Below are positions 35,518 to 47,977 of a DNA stretch of 64,000 bases, in pieces (the first letter of the stretch is position 1; every line of letters starts with the position of its first letter). This DNA is from Andrena cerasifolii (Eukaryota > Arthropoda > Insecta > Hymenoptera > Andrenidae): assembly GCF_050908995.1 (NCBI RefSeq), contig NC_135133.1:8102001-8166000 (forward strand), given 5' to 3'. Both the position numbers and the translations under genes were made by a program. Below the pieces are notes generated by a model. It was not told the DNA's origin. It did no database searches and worked only from the letters and a program-made list of their open reading frames with translations.

Positions 35518-38500
35518 GGGTCTACCTCATGAAACTGGTAATTGGTTTGATAACTTCCAAGAGTCACCGTATGCCGAAATCATTAGCATTGAGGGTTGCA
35601 GAATCATCGCGCGCCGCGCTATTAATGCCAGACCCGATGCGCCTACGTCGATATTAAAAGCAACGGATCTAACCAGAATATGGACCTGCGATTCCGTCGT
35701 GATTAGAGATAAACAGAAATTCGGGCGGACCAGTGGGCACATTCCTTGGCAATCGTTGCGCAGGGCGGTTCAATTGCGGCGCACTGTGCAAGCATTACGG
35801 CCAGACGCAGATGTTCCAGGGGAATATTCAGAAGGAAATCGGTGGAGGGAACATTCGGTCGCTCGAAACTTGCAATTTTTCTGCGATGCCAGGTTCTGCA
35901 TCGAGGCTTATCCTAGTTGCGAGGCCGGTGCAACTGGTGCATCGTATCGCCAGTGCATTGCCCCCGTGACGCGAATATGCTTCTCGATCGATTTGCCTCG
36001 ACCACCAGCTCGAATCGTTCCTCGCAGCTTGGGAATCCTCGGGTGTACGGTATTCTGAAATATTGTCGTGAGTCGGCGATTACTGTTCCTCTAATGCTTC
36101 ACCCTCGGATGCCCTTCTCTTGTTAATCTTTTAGTTAAATCAGATTTCACGATCAAATTAGTGGGATGGGTTAATCAGAAGAATGGCACATATATTCTTA
36201 GCCGGATGGATATTCAGAAATTTAAATTCGTAGGTGACGAAGTTGTCTAGGTGTTATTTATAATAGAAAGGGCCATTTCATCTCGAAATGCTTTCTTGCG
36301 AACTTATCTTGACGCAGACCCTTCTTGCGAGGTCTCGCGATTCAGGAAAAAGGAGAATCAATGCATCGAACGCGACAGGTTCGCGAAGGGAGGCATCCAG
36401 TCAATGGATGCTTAAACTCACATCTCTAAACCTGCTTTTACACGCGTAAGTCCTGGTGGGCAGTGATTCTGACAAGTGTACGTCCACGAATTGATTTCGT
36501 TCTGTTAGCAATAAGCGCCCCGCGAAACGGTAATAATGCGGTCATCGCGCGAGCTGAAGTACTAGACAGTTTTAAAAGCCATAATCTACACGCGTTCACG
36601 ACAGCATGCGCTGGTATCTACCGCCGGCCTACGTCAATTCCCTCCCGATAACCGATACGCACTATCTCGAGTAGCTGATGTAAATTTCTGCGTCGGTATG
36701 GCTGGCCACTTACGCGCTCCCCGATTATCTGGAATATTTTCGTCCACGAAAAAAAAGTCCCCTCTCCCCATTCACCAGAAGTCATCAAACGCGGTTCTAA
36801 TCTCGCGGCAGTCTCGTTTAATAGGACAAACATCTGCAGCCACCATTCGATCGCGCAACATCGCGATCATCTGCAGCTTCTCGTCGGCCGAGCGATCGTA
36901 ATAGATCGAACGACGCGGCGTGACATTAAGCCACGTCCCCACGTGTGAAATCCACGGGGCAGAAACCGCGAAGTAGATGTTTCTCCCTTGAACCACGTCT
37001 TTGTAATCGTCTCCTTCGAGGAAACGAAAACGAGATGTGTATCTAGGGATCAAGTTGCCAGTCAGAGAGCCAAAAATATGAGATACATCGAGATCCGTTG
37101 GCAAAGTGTTTTAAGACACTTCTCCTTTGTGCATTGATTTTGGAAAGCAACCCTTTATACAATTATATAAAAATGTTCGTGCCATGTTGCGCGTATGTTT
37201 GAAAGCACAAAACTCGAAAATTACTGAGCCGATTTCGCTGAACCATATACCAGAGGAATTTTTGTTTTAATGGGACCGCTAGAGGCCATAGAATAATTCG
37301 AAAATCCACGTGCAGAGGGGCTGCGCTTACTTTTGAAATTGAAGTGTTAAGTTACCTGAGAGCGGAAAGTCTAGTTTAGTATAAAAGTATAAGAGTCGAA
37401 GTATATTCCGCGTCGTGGTTTGCCCGTGCACGTGGGAGCGCGGCTTTACGCACCACACCTTGTCCTAAATATGCATCCACTATTCGGTTTCCGTATTGCG
37501 GCAATCATAAACCGCAGCTTGGCAGAGTGCAGCGCAAATTTTTACGGCGTGCCCCCGTAAAGTGGCTCGTTCTGCATCTCGATGGGATCGTAACTAGGAT
37601 TCCGTGATGCAAATGCTCCAATTTAATAAACCAGAGGACGGAGGAGGGGTTGCGCCTTGTCTCTCTCTCCTGAGTTGAGCAACGAGCCAAATCTCTTTAT
37701 CCTTCGACGCTTTTAAGCCCGTTCAAACATTCATTCTTTTTCCTTGAGATTACGAATATCGAATACAGGGAACGGTATTATTTATTATATTACTCACGGG
37801 TTCGCGAAACCGATCGATACTTTCCATATCTGAAATTTGCTGTCGCGCTGCAAATTTAACGCGGAGGGAAAAGTCCCGAGCGATCGGAGCCAGGCAACTC
37901 GGTTCGTAATCTGTTAATACAGCGCAGAGAATAGCAGGGAAACAGCGACTCCGGCCTCGTTGCCGCGGCGTGAGAGCCAGGTCGAAATTCCAAGCTCGCA
38001 CGCCCATTTTTCACCGCGTGGAAGTCGTGGAGTTTCCATGCAACCCCGTTTCGAGACCCTTCCGAGTCCCTCCGCCGGGTTCGATCTCGCTCGCGACCTA
38101 TCCCGTGGACATTGTACGCGTCTTTGTTACGCGAAGCCATTGTGCGCGATCAATACGAGTGTACGAGCACAGTGCTACCAGCCCAGCCATCCCCCGGTGC
38201 TCGTTACTGCTCCTTACGGCCGCAGCTTTCCCTTTCGACGGCCTCCGTGGAAACGGAGAACCCCTTTAAAGCTTTAACGCGCGACCATCCAGTGGGCACC
38301 GTTGCGTTTTATTCGAGGGAGAGGAATTTTCTTGGCTTGGGGTGCTTCGAAGAAACAAGGGGATCGAGATCGATCCACCTTTACTCGGAGTTCAGTTGGA
38401 CTTATCGCGGTGAATCGTGCTTCCCCGTGCAATTGCGAGCTTTCTCGATCAAATCTGAAGCGGCTCTGAATTAATTATAAGCGACGTTGCAAGGCTTGCG

Positions 38501-38674
38501 GGAAGGGGAGTAAAATTACTAAACAAGACTAGACAACCCCTCCAACATGGGTTAAGAATTTTTCCTCCGCCTACCTACTCGCAAAGTTTAGTTAGGGCAA
38601 AACGCCACGATGATAGGCCAAAAATGGTGGGATAACTTTGCAGACGATTTTAAAGAAATTTAAGGTTCTTATGA

Positions 38675-39628
38675 TAGGGGAGACCGGGGCAAAGTGAACC
38701 CCGGGGTAAATTGAGCTTCCTTAATTTATTCTTTAACAATAGATTATATTTAGAAATTTTGGTGACGTAATAAATGTATGTAATACGACAATGATAATTA
38801 TGCACATTCAGGTATCGAAAAATGGAAATTCATTTAAAAAATTAAAAATGAAGTTTTAGAGACTTCCAATTGATTTTTTTTTTCAATTTAGCTTTTTGGA
38901 TAAATGAGTCTTAAACGTGTTATTTTAACTCCATTTTTTCTGCGTGTTTATAACAAGCTTAGAAACATACATGTACACGCGTTTGAGAGAACATTAATCC
39001 TAACGTTATTAAATAATTAATTTTCCACTGAGTATACATTCGGGGCAAAGTGACCGGGGTAAACTGAGCTGCAAAGAAAAGATGCGCGAGTGGTGTCTAA
39101 ATTTATTTAGATATTATAAGTACGTGTTTTATTAAAAATTATGTACGTATTTGTTTTATTTATAATATGTCAGACTGTTCATGTAAACAAAGCTCCTTTA
39201 TAAACACATTTTCAGAGGAAAATGAGTTTAGGTTAGTAACACAAAGTACAAAGTACAAATTCTTAACATTAAGCTTGTATTAATGAAATATATTTAAAAA
39301 AAAATAGTTTAAATAGTTTAAAAGTTCTAATACAGTTGATTTTATAATTATATCCTTCATTAAAACACGTATTTTATTTCTGCTCACTTTACCCCAGAGA
39401 GAGTAGCTCACTTTACCCCATATATGGGGTAAAGTGGTCGATTTCGCATTTTCTTTTCAAGTTGAATTTTAATATACTTTAGGTTTATTTTAAGTACTGA
39501 TATTCGTCATTTATCAATAGTAATGTTCAAATTATATTATAAATCTATTTTCACACATTTTTATTGAAAGGCAAAAATTTTATTCGACTTCAAACATTTT
39601 TCGTCCCACTTTGCCCCGGTCTCCCCTA
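38675..39628. mobile_element. 950-bp element with iterated GGGGYAAANTGA boxes
   Basis: The perfect inverted ends are TAGGGGAGACCGGGGCAAAG and its complement, bounded by TA on both sides. Eight copies of GGGGYAAANTGA or close variants sit at 38686, 38703, 39042, 39056, 39384 (inverted), 39408 (inverted), 39426 and 39606 (inverted), clustered toward the ends. Such subterminal repeats are usually transposase binding sites. The interior is AT-rich without coding capacity. The TA flanks would suit Tc1/mariner-like or related elements, but the superfamily is not settled. Confidence 0.78.
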
Positions 39629-39756
39629 TGTATAAAAGAGAACAAAACATTCTTTTCACGTCCACACCGTTGGACCCAAAGCAAAACGGCAAAAAGTTTT
39701 GTAATCTACACACTAGATACTAGAGAAGTGCCCATGATTTTTACCAACGTTGAAAA

Positions 39757-39987
39757 CTCTTTTCGCAATTAACATTTCTATAAGAAATTCTCTTTTCGCA
39801 ATTAACATTTCTATAAGAAATTCTCTTTTCGCAATTAACATTTCTATAAGAAATTCTCTTTTCGCAATTAACATTTCTATAAGAAATTCTCTTTTCGCAA
39901 TTAACATTTCTATAAGAAATTCTCTTTTCGCAATTAACATTTCTATAAGAAATTCTCTTTTCGCAATTACAATTTCTATAAGAAATT
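39757..39987. repeat. 33-bp tandem repeat, seven units
   Basis: Units start every 33 bases (39757, 39790, 39823, 39856, 39889, 39922, 39955), each CTCTTTTCGCAATTAACATT followed by TCTATAAGAAATT. The first six are almost perfect and the seventh has a small change (AATTACAATTT). Because 33 is a multiple of three, both strands stay open through the array, giving spurious repeat peptides. Confidence 0.96.
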
Positions 39988-42900
39988 TGCTAGCAAAAAA
40001 GAATTCTTTTCGAATGTTCGCTGTTTCTCCACGAATCTATATTTTTCGCCTTTACAAGGCGTTACCCCATAAATTTGCGGCGTGACACTTCGCGAGGCCC
40101 CTGTTTCGACCTCTCGACATACCACCAGCGCCGGAGCTTCCCCCAATTCACGCTCGCCCGAGAGAAAGCACGGCCGGCGTCACGAATTCCCAGGAAACTT
40201 TCGTCGAAGCGAGCTCAGCCGAGCGTGCCTCGGTAGACAGGCATCCATCATCGTCTCCCGTTCGCGGCGGAACCGCGAGATTCGCTGAGCCGTTTCGTTC
40301 GGCGCGGTGCTCTCTGGCGCAATAGGTCGCGGCGCCCGAGCGACGTCGAAGCTGGGGGCGCGATACGCTTATTATTAGCCCGGGGAATGAATTGGGACCG
40401 ACCTGATAACACTTCGTCGGGAAGACAAGGCTGCAGCTGATAACCCCGGAAGCGCGAGGAATGCCTCGCGAGTGCCTGCGTTTCCCGGCCGTGGAACCTC
40501 GCTTCCTCGTCCAGCGCGCGCGGCTCCTTTTGCACCGTTTCCTCTTTCGCAACGGCGACTCGCCAGCCGGGGCGAGAACAATCGGCGTCGAAATTTTTTC
40601 TTTCACGGCCAGCCCGCGGCGTTATCGCGTTTTTATCGGGCGGCGATTAATTCCGCCGAGTCAGGGAATAATTCGAGCGGCGATACGGTGCAGTTTGATA
40701 CGCCGTGCAATCGAAATTTGCAGCGTGTGTTCGCTGATAATGCTCGGCGGTATCGCAGCAGCGATCGTTGCGAGCCGGAGGGACGCGGCGGTGGGACGCC
40801 GGGGCGAGGTCCGGGGGGTGAATGTTTTCGAGGACGGAGGCAGCGTCTTTGTGGATTCGAATAATGAGCTTGCCGCGCGGCGGAGGTAGTCCCCAGGGGT
40901 CGCTTCTGGGGATTGGCGGATCGTTTCGGATCTATCTGCGACACGAGGCTGCAGCTGGATCGAGTTACGCTTGGATATTAACCCGCTGGGTTCCGAGACA
41001 TTGATTGTTACTCGGGGAAATGTAGGAATGGGTTCATTTAGGGCTGGGAATTTAATGCAGCACAGTGACAGCGAAAGTAGTAATTTATTTCGCTTCGAGA
41101 ACGATGGACGCTGACATTCGCTGCGAGGTTTAATGCGAGTAAGGTAACGCAAACTTGGGGCAAGCCTGGGTGGTGTAGTTAGGGCGCAGAGGGTTAAGCC
41201 GCGTTCCCATTTGTGTAATCCTCGGCGCGGAGCACGATTCAGACCCCTCGTCAATGCGCTTTGAAAGGCAACCCTTTTCAAGCACGCAACCCCTGACGTA
41301 ATTCTGTTTGCATTCTGGGTAATGGTATCGGAGAAATAATCGATAGGTGCGATCGAGCTTGCGCTTAGGAGGACTGTTAATGATTACAGTGTTTTTTTTT
41401 TAAAAAAAGAGAGATGTTACGATGATTTTCTGGACTTCGATGGCTGGCTGAGTTTCTACTCGTAATACCGAAGTACTCTGTACCGCGTAATTAGAGATTC
41501 ATTCCTTCCAAGCAAAGTATCAATTAGATTAACGAGAGCTGATTGCGGAGTTCTAGGAGTTTGCGAATAATTCTTTCGCGCGTCGATCAGCAACTTTCCT
41601 GCTACCGATGCCCACAGATTAAACCGCAGGCAGCTACTTTATCGCACGAACATTCTCATATTTTCAATCTTTCGTCACCTGCCTGTCCAGGAATTATTAA
41701 GCAGTGTTTTACGATTCAGGTGACGCGATAGTAACTTCTGATCGGTGGCGGAGTGGTGGAAGCACTATTCAAGCAGCTCTACTTGGAAATCCGTACTGTC
41801 TTATCAGTACTACTATCGATACTACTTAGGAAACGATTAGCCTATTTTCAAGAAGTCCGCCTTGCATACTTAGTTTATCGGGATTTTCTTTAATCGTGCA
41901 TTTCAATTCGAAAGTATTGCGTGGAAAATCGACGAGTGCACTCGTCCGCCGACGAGACATTCGAATGAAAAGGAGAAGGTTCGTCGACAGTCCGCACTCG
42001 TACCACTTTCCCTGTTCACTCGAGGATGCGTTGAAACGCAACGCTGCAGCGGCTTTGCTTGCGGTCACACGTCTGATCTACGGGGATTGCGTACAGCGGG
42101 CACACTTTATCCCTCGGCTGGTGGAAATTCGATGGAAGTCGCCCGTGGAAATCAGCCAATTAGCCTGCGCGGGCCGACTCTTTAAAGGGCACGCGATAAA
42201 ATGCGAACGCCTGTTCGGTCGCGCTCGCAATTAGGTCGCTAATTAACGGCCAGGGGGGTGCATTATCACGTGCGTGCTGTTGCATACGATGCGTCACTTT
42301 GCAAGCTATTGCCACAGTGACGGTGGATACTTCCGACGCCCCTGAGAACGTGGACAGTTTCTCGGTGACAAACCTGAGCATTTTGATAAAATAAATATGA
42401 TCATTTTTTAGATTTGAAGACTAGAACAGTTCTTTTAAAGGAATTAGGAAATTCTGTATTTTTATTAGTGGAATCGAAGGTGCCGAGGATCGAACCAGAA
42501 GTGGCTTAATTTATGTTAGAATATAATGTTTATTTATTCAAGAAAATAAAAGTTACACGGTCGAACGTCAGTATAATAATAATAAGAACTGTATGAAACT
42601 TAAACTAAAAGTAATAGAAAGAATACTGTCTTTAGCGCGATACTAGTTATCCGTTCGGAGGGTTTCCTGGGACTGAGAAGCGCAGGGGTCGAGAAGACCG
42701 TTTTCCCCTCTTTTGGGTCTCCTGTAGCGAAAGAAAGGAAACTCATAAATTTCCGAGTCCTTAGACAGGTCTCTGACACTCTAACTCTAGGAACAGTCTA
42801 TCGTTGTACACATTCCAACAATTTAGGTTCTCCAAAAGAAAAGTTGCGGACTTATTGTTAGGCTATGAACTCTTCTTCAACAGCTAGCACGGTAAAACTC

Positions 42901-45031
42901 TTCCTAGTTCCCATTCCTGATTATTTTAGCGGTTCGCAAGTACAGCTGACATTCGTTGCTAAGAGCTCTCGTCAACATTACCTCCAATGACAGTAGTTGA
43001 AACAATGTCTCGAGTCTTCTTTCGCGCTGCGTTCGCATAGATCCTGTTTTCCAATTGTCCACAGAGTCGCGTTCCCATCGCCGGTTTGGGACAGCTCGAT
43101 CCGCGACAAGCTCGCCGTACGTGGATCGACGAACGGCGCCACGTTAATCTCGTGTTCCGTCTTCCACTTTATCGTGGTGCATTGAAAGGTAGCGTTACCA
43201 GCCGCGATCATTTTGCTTACGGTCCCGCGTTTCACCTACGACTGTACCGTATCCTCGTATTTCCGCGCGCGTAACACGCGCCGCGTCGATTTGTCCGCGT
43301 ATAGTCGTCGCTTAAGCGCTCGATAGGAACGACTATCGTCGCTCGCGTTCCGCGCGGGCATCGCTTCACGAAGCTTCCCTCGAAGTCACCGCTTCTAAGC
43401 TCCCCGTTTCAAAAAAATAAAATAAAAAAAAAAAAAAAACAGTGCTTATCTCGCCGCTTCATTCGCAGACTTTGCATTTCGAAAGATCCCCCCGGTGTTC
43501 TCTGTGTATCTACCATATTGTGCAGTGTTGATTCTGAAAAATCTCAGAACCGTAATTGATCTCTGCTTTCTGAAACTAAGTGTCTGATTGCGGTGCTGTG
43601 CGGTTTACTCGTCAGAGTTCAGTCATTTTCTCTGCTCTGGCAAATCAATGAAAATGTGCGTGCCGCTGGCGATTGTTTCTAGCGCAGAGGGCACTGCGCA
43701 TGATCCTCGCATATTTCTGCACAGTAGCATAGTTTCGAACGGTTTCGGAAATCACTATGAGCATTAGGAAGTCCTGTGTACGTATAACAACGGGGTATCA
43801 CCTCCACTAAACATATTATTTGTATAATATTAGTCACTCGCGACGTGTCAGATAAAAAGCCACCTGGTAAGTCACGTTCGTTGGTTTAAGGCACGTTCCC
43901 ACGTGGCTTGTATCGCGAATTACACACGCGGGGACGTGGCTCCACTTCTTTGCGCCCAAACCTGCTGATAATCGAAGGGAAATTTAAGTAAGCAACGAGG
44001 AAGCCAAAGTCCACTGTTAACTTCTCCTCAATCACCTTTAAACATTAACACTACGCGTCACTCGCTCCGTTATTACCCCCACCTTACCACCCGCTTCGCA
44101 CTTTCTTCTCATCAACCAACGAAATTCTTCTCATCCCCATCTGTTTAAGCTCCCTCGCAATTCTCGCTGCAATTCCTCTTGCCCCGTTTAACCCACGACG
44201 CTCCAAGTTCGCGAGACCTGCCGCGCCAACTACCCTTCGCCAATCATCGGAATAGTCGCGCTCCGCGATATTCGGCGGCTCTCGAACACGTTTCCTGTCA
44301 TTTAGACGGCAAATGGATCACGTAAGTGCTCCTCTCGCGGCCGAGCTCCCGCGACGAGGCGAGGGCTCGCCGCGAAATGACGGACGCGAGGAATTTATAC
44401 GTCGGCCCCGGTCACGGGCAATTGCCCCGCTCGTCACGGACCAGAATAATGCCGTGATACGTGCATGCCAAAACGCGAGCTGGGAACAACCGTGCCCGAT
44501 GACGACTGGACGAACCCCGGCGGTTGTCTACGGCTCGAGACGGAACGGCGGCAGCCCCGTCGTCTGGCCTTGCGCGTTATTATCGTATAGATTCCTCTAG
44601 TCAGCAGTCTACGATGTCGTTGAATTGGCAATGAGACACGGCCAGCGAACGGCGTCGCCGTGGAACGCTTAACCTTGCCGCGGACGGGGACGCGAACGTG
44701 CAGGAAAATTGATCTTACAGCGTTACTCTGGACGATTGATGGAAATTAGCGAGGCTGCCTCTTTGCATAATGGCGCAGCGTTCCTGAGCGAGATTCGCAG
44801 GAATTTAGTACAACGATAAGGTGCGGAAAGAGGTGGCTTAGTTGGAGAATTTGCACTTGGAACGAGTCGGAGTTTCGAAGCAAAGTTGTAAGGAATATTC
44901 GTCTTTAAGCGTTTCTCGAGATTTAGGGGAATTTAGTGTCGTGGTTAGAGGAAAGATAGAATTTTCATTGGAACCGAGGCAAAATTTTAGGCCACTGTTT
45001 GCAAGGGGAATTGAAGAGCCCCTGTGGAAAA
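39988..45031. other. Non-coding stretch around the solo LTR at 42514
   Basis: CpG-rich from 40.1 to 41.0 and from 43.0 to 43.4 kb, with a poly-A run near 43.42 kb. Apart from the solo LTR no feature is supported. Confidence 0.55.
42514..42822 (-). mobile_element. Solo LTR of a second LTR retrotransposon family
   Basis: The 309-base segment starts TGTTAGAATA and ends ATTCCAACA on the + strand, with the perfect 5-bp duplication ATTTA at 42509-42513 and 42823-42827. On the minus strand it begins TGTTGGAATGTG and ends near AATAAATAAAC...TCTAACA, which puts a polyadenylation-like signal near the LTR end and sets the orientation. Short size and the TGTTGG start suit a Ty1/copia-type LTR, but the superfamily cannot be fixed without the internal region. 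Confidence 0.87.
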
Positions 45032-45500
45032 CACTGTAGGTGCCAAAAATCAAATTCTCCAGAAGGGAGAAAAAATTTTCCCGGCTTTAAATTATTTACA
45101 TACATTCACATTGATTTGCTTTGATTCTTAAATATGCTAAGTATACAATAACCCAAATGCATCACAAAATTTTCTATTTTTTCCACTAATTTAGTCGAAA
45201 CTCGTGAAAAAGGGAATTGTATTTGTAGAAAACATTTTATGTGCACCTTTCAGATGTAGAGAAAACTGAATATGAAAACTGAATATCATTTAAATTTGCA
45301 AGCACTGTAAGTGCCGATCCTGTTTGTCCCCAGGTAATTGGTTCTTCGTTGTTTTCATCTTTTGGCACTGATGGTAACTTATTTAGAAATTAGGTAACTT
45401 ATTTAAAACTCCATACTATATGTACTACATGTTACCATTGGCACGTAGAACATTTTCCGATTAAATTATTTTTTTTTTTTGGATAATGGCACTTGCAATG
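45032..45500. mobile_element. Possible non-autonomous element with CACTG-type ends
   Basis: CACTGTAGGTGCC (45032-45044) recurs as CACTGTAAGTGCC (45303-45315) and, inverted, as GGCACTTGCAATG (45488-45500). An inner inverted pair GGCACTGATGGTAAC/GTTACCATTGGCACG lies near 45.36-45.45 kb. CACT-type ends with iterated subterminal copies are usual in CACTA/Chapaev-like elements, but no target duplication confirms it. Confidence 0.35.
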
Positions 45501-46384
45501 TTTTTCTCAATTGTGATCTTGAATTAATGGACCTCCTTGGAACCCACCGTCGTACCTAATTTATTAGTGTTTATTCGAAAAACTTCAGTTTGGTACACTA
45601 GTTTCTCTCCCGAAGTGGCGTGAAATTGACGCAGTTTCCAGCGCGCTGCAATTTTTCTTGGGCGCGACGGGGGAGGGAGAGGGAAGAAAAGAGCGAGTCG
45701 AAACTCTAGTCGATCGATCGAATCCATGGCTGACATCGGAAACACCGGCACGGACTATTGTTCGAGCCCGTGATTTTTCCAGCGAAATTACCTTCCGCGC
45801 CGCGTGAAATCGAACGCCGATAACGAGGCCTGTCGAATTCGACGCGGTCGACGCGGAAGCGGATTAATCGCGGCTTCGATAAAAGAGAAAAAGCGAAACT
45901 TTTTTCCTCCCTGCCGCGTTCGATCGTTGCTTTCGCGGTGCGCGCGTTCGCGACGCCTCGGGGCCGATTAAATTAATAAACAGCATCGAAAACATCGCCC
46001 GGCGAGTCGCTGCGCACTGAATCATTAAAAAAAAAAAAAGGCGCGCGCTCGGAGGCATGCATTAAATCGAGGAAAACTGATCGAATTAGTGGACCGTGGG
46101 GGAAAAAGGGAGAAAATAAGAGGCGATTTGCGAGGCTGGAGTTCCGTGTCTCGATAATGCGACTGGCGTTCGAAAAAGCGTCGGGTTTCAACGAGATCGA
46201 GGCAGACGGTCATTTTTATTCACCATTTATTTATTCGAAGGCTGTGGATTTAATTACGAGAAATAATTTGTTCGCTCTGCTTATGGAATCGAATACCGTC
46301 GCACGCGGTGGGAGCCTTTTCATTTTTCGATCGTTGATTATTCGAATGTCATCGGTACAAGTGAATAATATACACATAGAGATC

Positions 46385-47086
46385 GGGGCAAAATCAGGAC
46401 GTTCAGAATAAAATTGCGTACCTTTGACATTATTAAGTAAAAAAGAAATTGCAATTGGGATTCATTAGAGTAAACTTTTTTATCACTTTTTTAAATAATA
46501 GTACATATCCAATTTCTTGAAGAGAAGTAAAAATACCAAAAATAATGATTTAATATATGATCCTTTTTTACGATTTTACCCCATGGCTTGGGTAAATTTA
46601 TTAAGATTTAGTTTTAACTTTGATAACTTCCTGTTTTTCATTTCTTTGTTATGCATATTTTGTACAAAACCGGGTACCCCCTGGTATACCCGGTTTTACC
46701 CCCTACGGTTTTGCTCCGGCATATAATTTTGTAAATATTAAGAATTATCAACAATACCGTGGCGAAGTAAAAACAAACCTTTTAATTATTTACACTTTAA
46801 TATGCAATAATTAACACAATTCACACCAAAGAGTATCTACCTGAACGCTGTCAAAAGTGTTTGAAGTTTCTTAATGATCGAAACTTAGATCAGAGCCTCC
46901 AAAAACACACAAGACGATATAATCTTACACAGTAAGCATGATTGTAATACGATCATCTTTTGGTGATGAAGTAATGCGCATCGCGACAATATGTCGCTGC
47001 AACAACGCGGGAATATTTAAGGCAGTTTAGAAAATAATAACGCGTCCCGGTTTTACCCAAGTACCCGGTTACGTCCGAGTTTCCCC
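46385..47086. mobile_element. Decayed element with GGGGCAAA ends and internal GGGTAAA/ACCCGG repeats
   Basis: The left edge GGGGCAAAATCAGGACGT pairs imperfectly with the right edge ACGTCCGAGTTTCCCC. Inside are an inverted pair TTTACCC/GGGTAAA near 46.58 kb, AAAACCGGGTA/TACCCGGTTTT (46666-46697), and another GGTTTTACCC and TACCCGG near 47.05 kb. The box sequence and layout recall the element at 38675. No duplication could be identified, so borders are approximate. Confidence 0.45.
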
Positions 47087-47977
47087 TGTATCAAAATATA
47101 TCGATGCAATTAACGAACACCTCAGTTCGCGATAATAAAATTTCAGCCGCACTTGGTTACACCTCACCGAACCTTTCCAATTCCGTCGCTCGAAATTCCC
47201 TCCGCTATCCACTGCAATCGAGAAGACTCCCGCCCAATGAAACAGAGAAGCGAGCGGATCGTCGCCACCGAGCGCCCCGCGCACCCCTCCTCGGGGAAGA
47301 TTTTATGTCTCGGATCCGAGGCCAAATCGCGACTCTCGTATCGAGTGGCAGAGACGATTGAATAAAGAAGCGACCACCGCCGCTAGTCGTGGCCCCTCGC
47401 GAAATCAGTCGCCAGGTTTTACGAGCGCGACACTCGAAAGTATCCAGCCGTGGCCGGCGATAAATCTCGATCGCCAAACGGGTTCCCTAAAAATTTTACG
47501 CGTGACAATTCGCGGCGCCTGCTGCACGCCCGGCTCGGGATCGCCTCTGTATCGATTCTTATCCCGCGGATACGATCGCGGCGATCGTAAAACGATGCTG
47601 GAAGACACTCCGCGGCTTAATGGTCTCCGGCGGTGCGCGGGCCCCGCTGTTTTAGGGGCGAAGTTTTGCGACGTGTTCATGCTCGTCGCGGAAAACTCGT
47701 ACCCGCGCGACGATATATTTAGTGGCTGTCGAAACGGTCCATTCGCCTCTTCGAGACACGGTCGTTATCGTTAAGCTTGCCCCGCCACGATATTTCTGTA
47801 ACGCGATGTGTTGAGTGGCAGTAACCGCAGGTGGTTGATAAATTATTAATTGCGCTATAATTGAATTTTCGGGGTGGGGGGTTGTGGCTTTACGTCGCTG
47901 GCGTCCGAGTGGGGCATGTCCGACGTTTGCAGGTCTTTCGACGTTTCAGCGATGATGGCTTAGTAAAAGTATAGGCA
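47087..47977. other. Non-coding stretch upstream of the tandem array
   Basis: CpG-rich DNA with chance frames only; no exon recognised. Confidence 0.5.

Larger units (their letters stand above)
32850..38674. other. Non-coding stretch around the hAT MITE and solo LTR
   Basis: Outside the listed elements no exon or RNA gene is supported. The AT-rich part at 37.15-37.4 kb, with ATTACTGAGCCGATTTCGCT, resembles old interspersed repeat sequence but has no definable ends. Confidence 0.55.

Noticed and set aside
35324..36058. 244-codon + strand open frame, the longest one in the window not made of simple repeats or CpG-rich DNA
   Set aside because: It starts inside a well-defined solo LTR and runs on into unrelated flank; no protein family resemblance.
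39757..39987. Could the 33-bp array be a CRISPR array?
   Set aside because: Units are contiguous with no unique spacers, and the genome is eukaryotic.
39713..40085. Repeat peptide frames on both strands (11-residue units)
   Set aside because: Produced by the 33-bp tandem array; the period is a multiple of three.
41186..41196. Another TTAA-associated end (minus strand TTAACCCTCTGCG)
   Set aside because: No subterminal hairpin and no partner end, so it is weaker than the five TTAA ends listed.
42481..42513. GGTTCGATCC-like sequence (minus strand) next to the solo LTR, as a tRNA or primer-binding site
   Set aside because: No T-stem pairing and it lies outside the target duplication, so it is neither part of the LTR element nor a tRNA arm.
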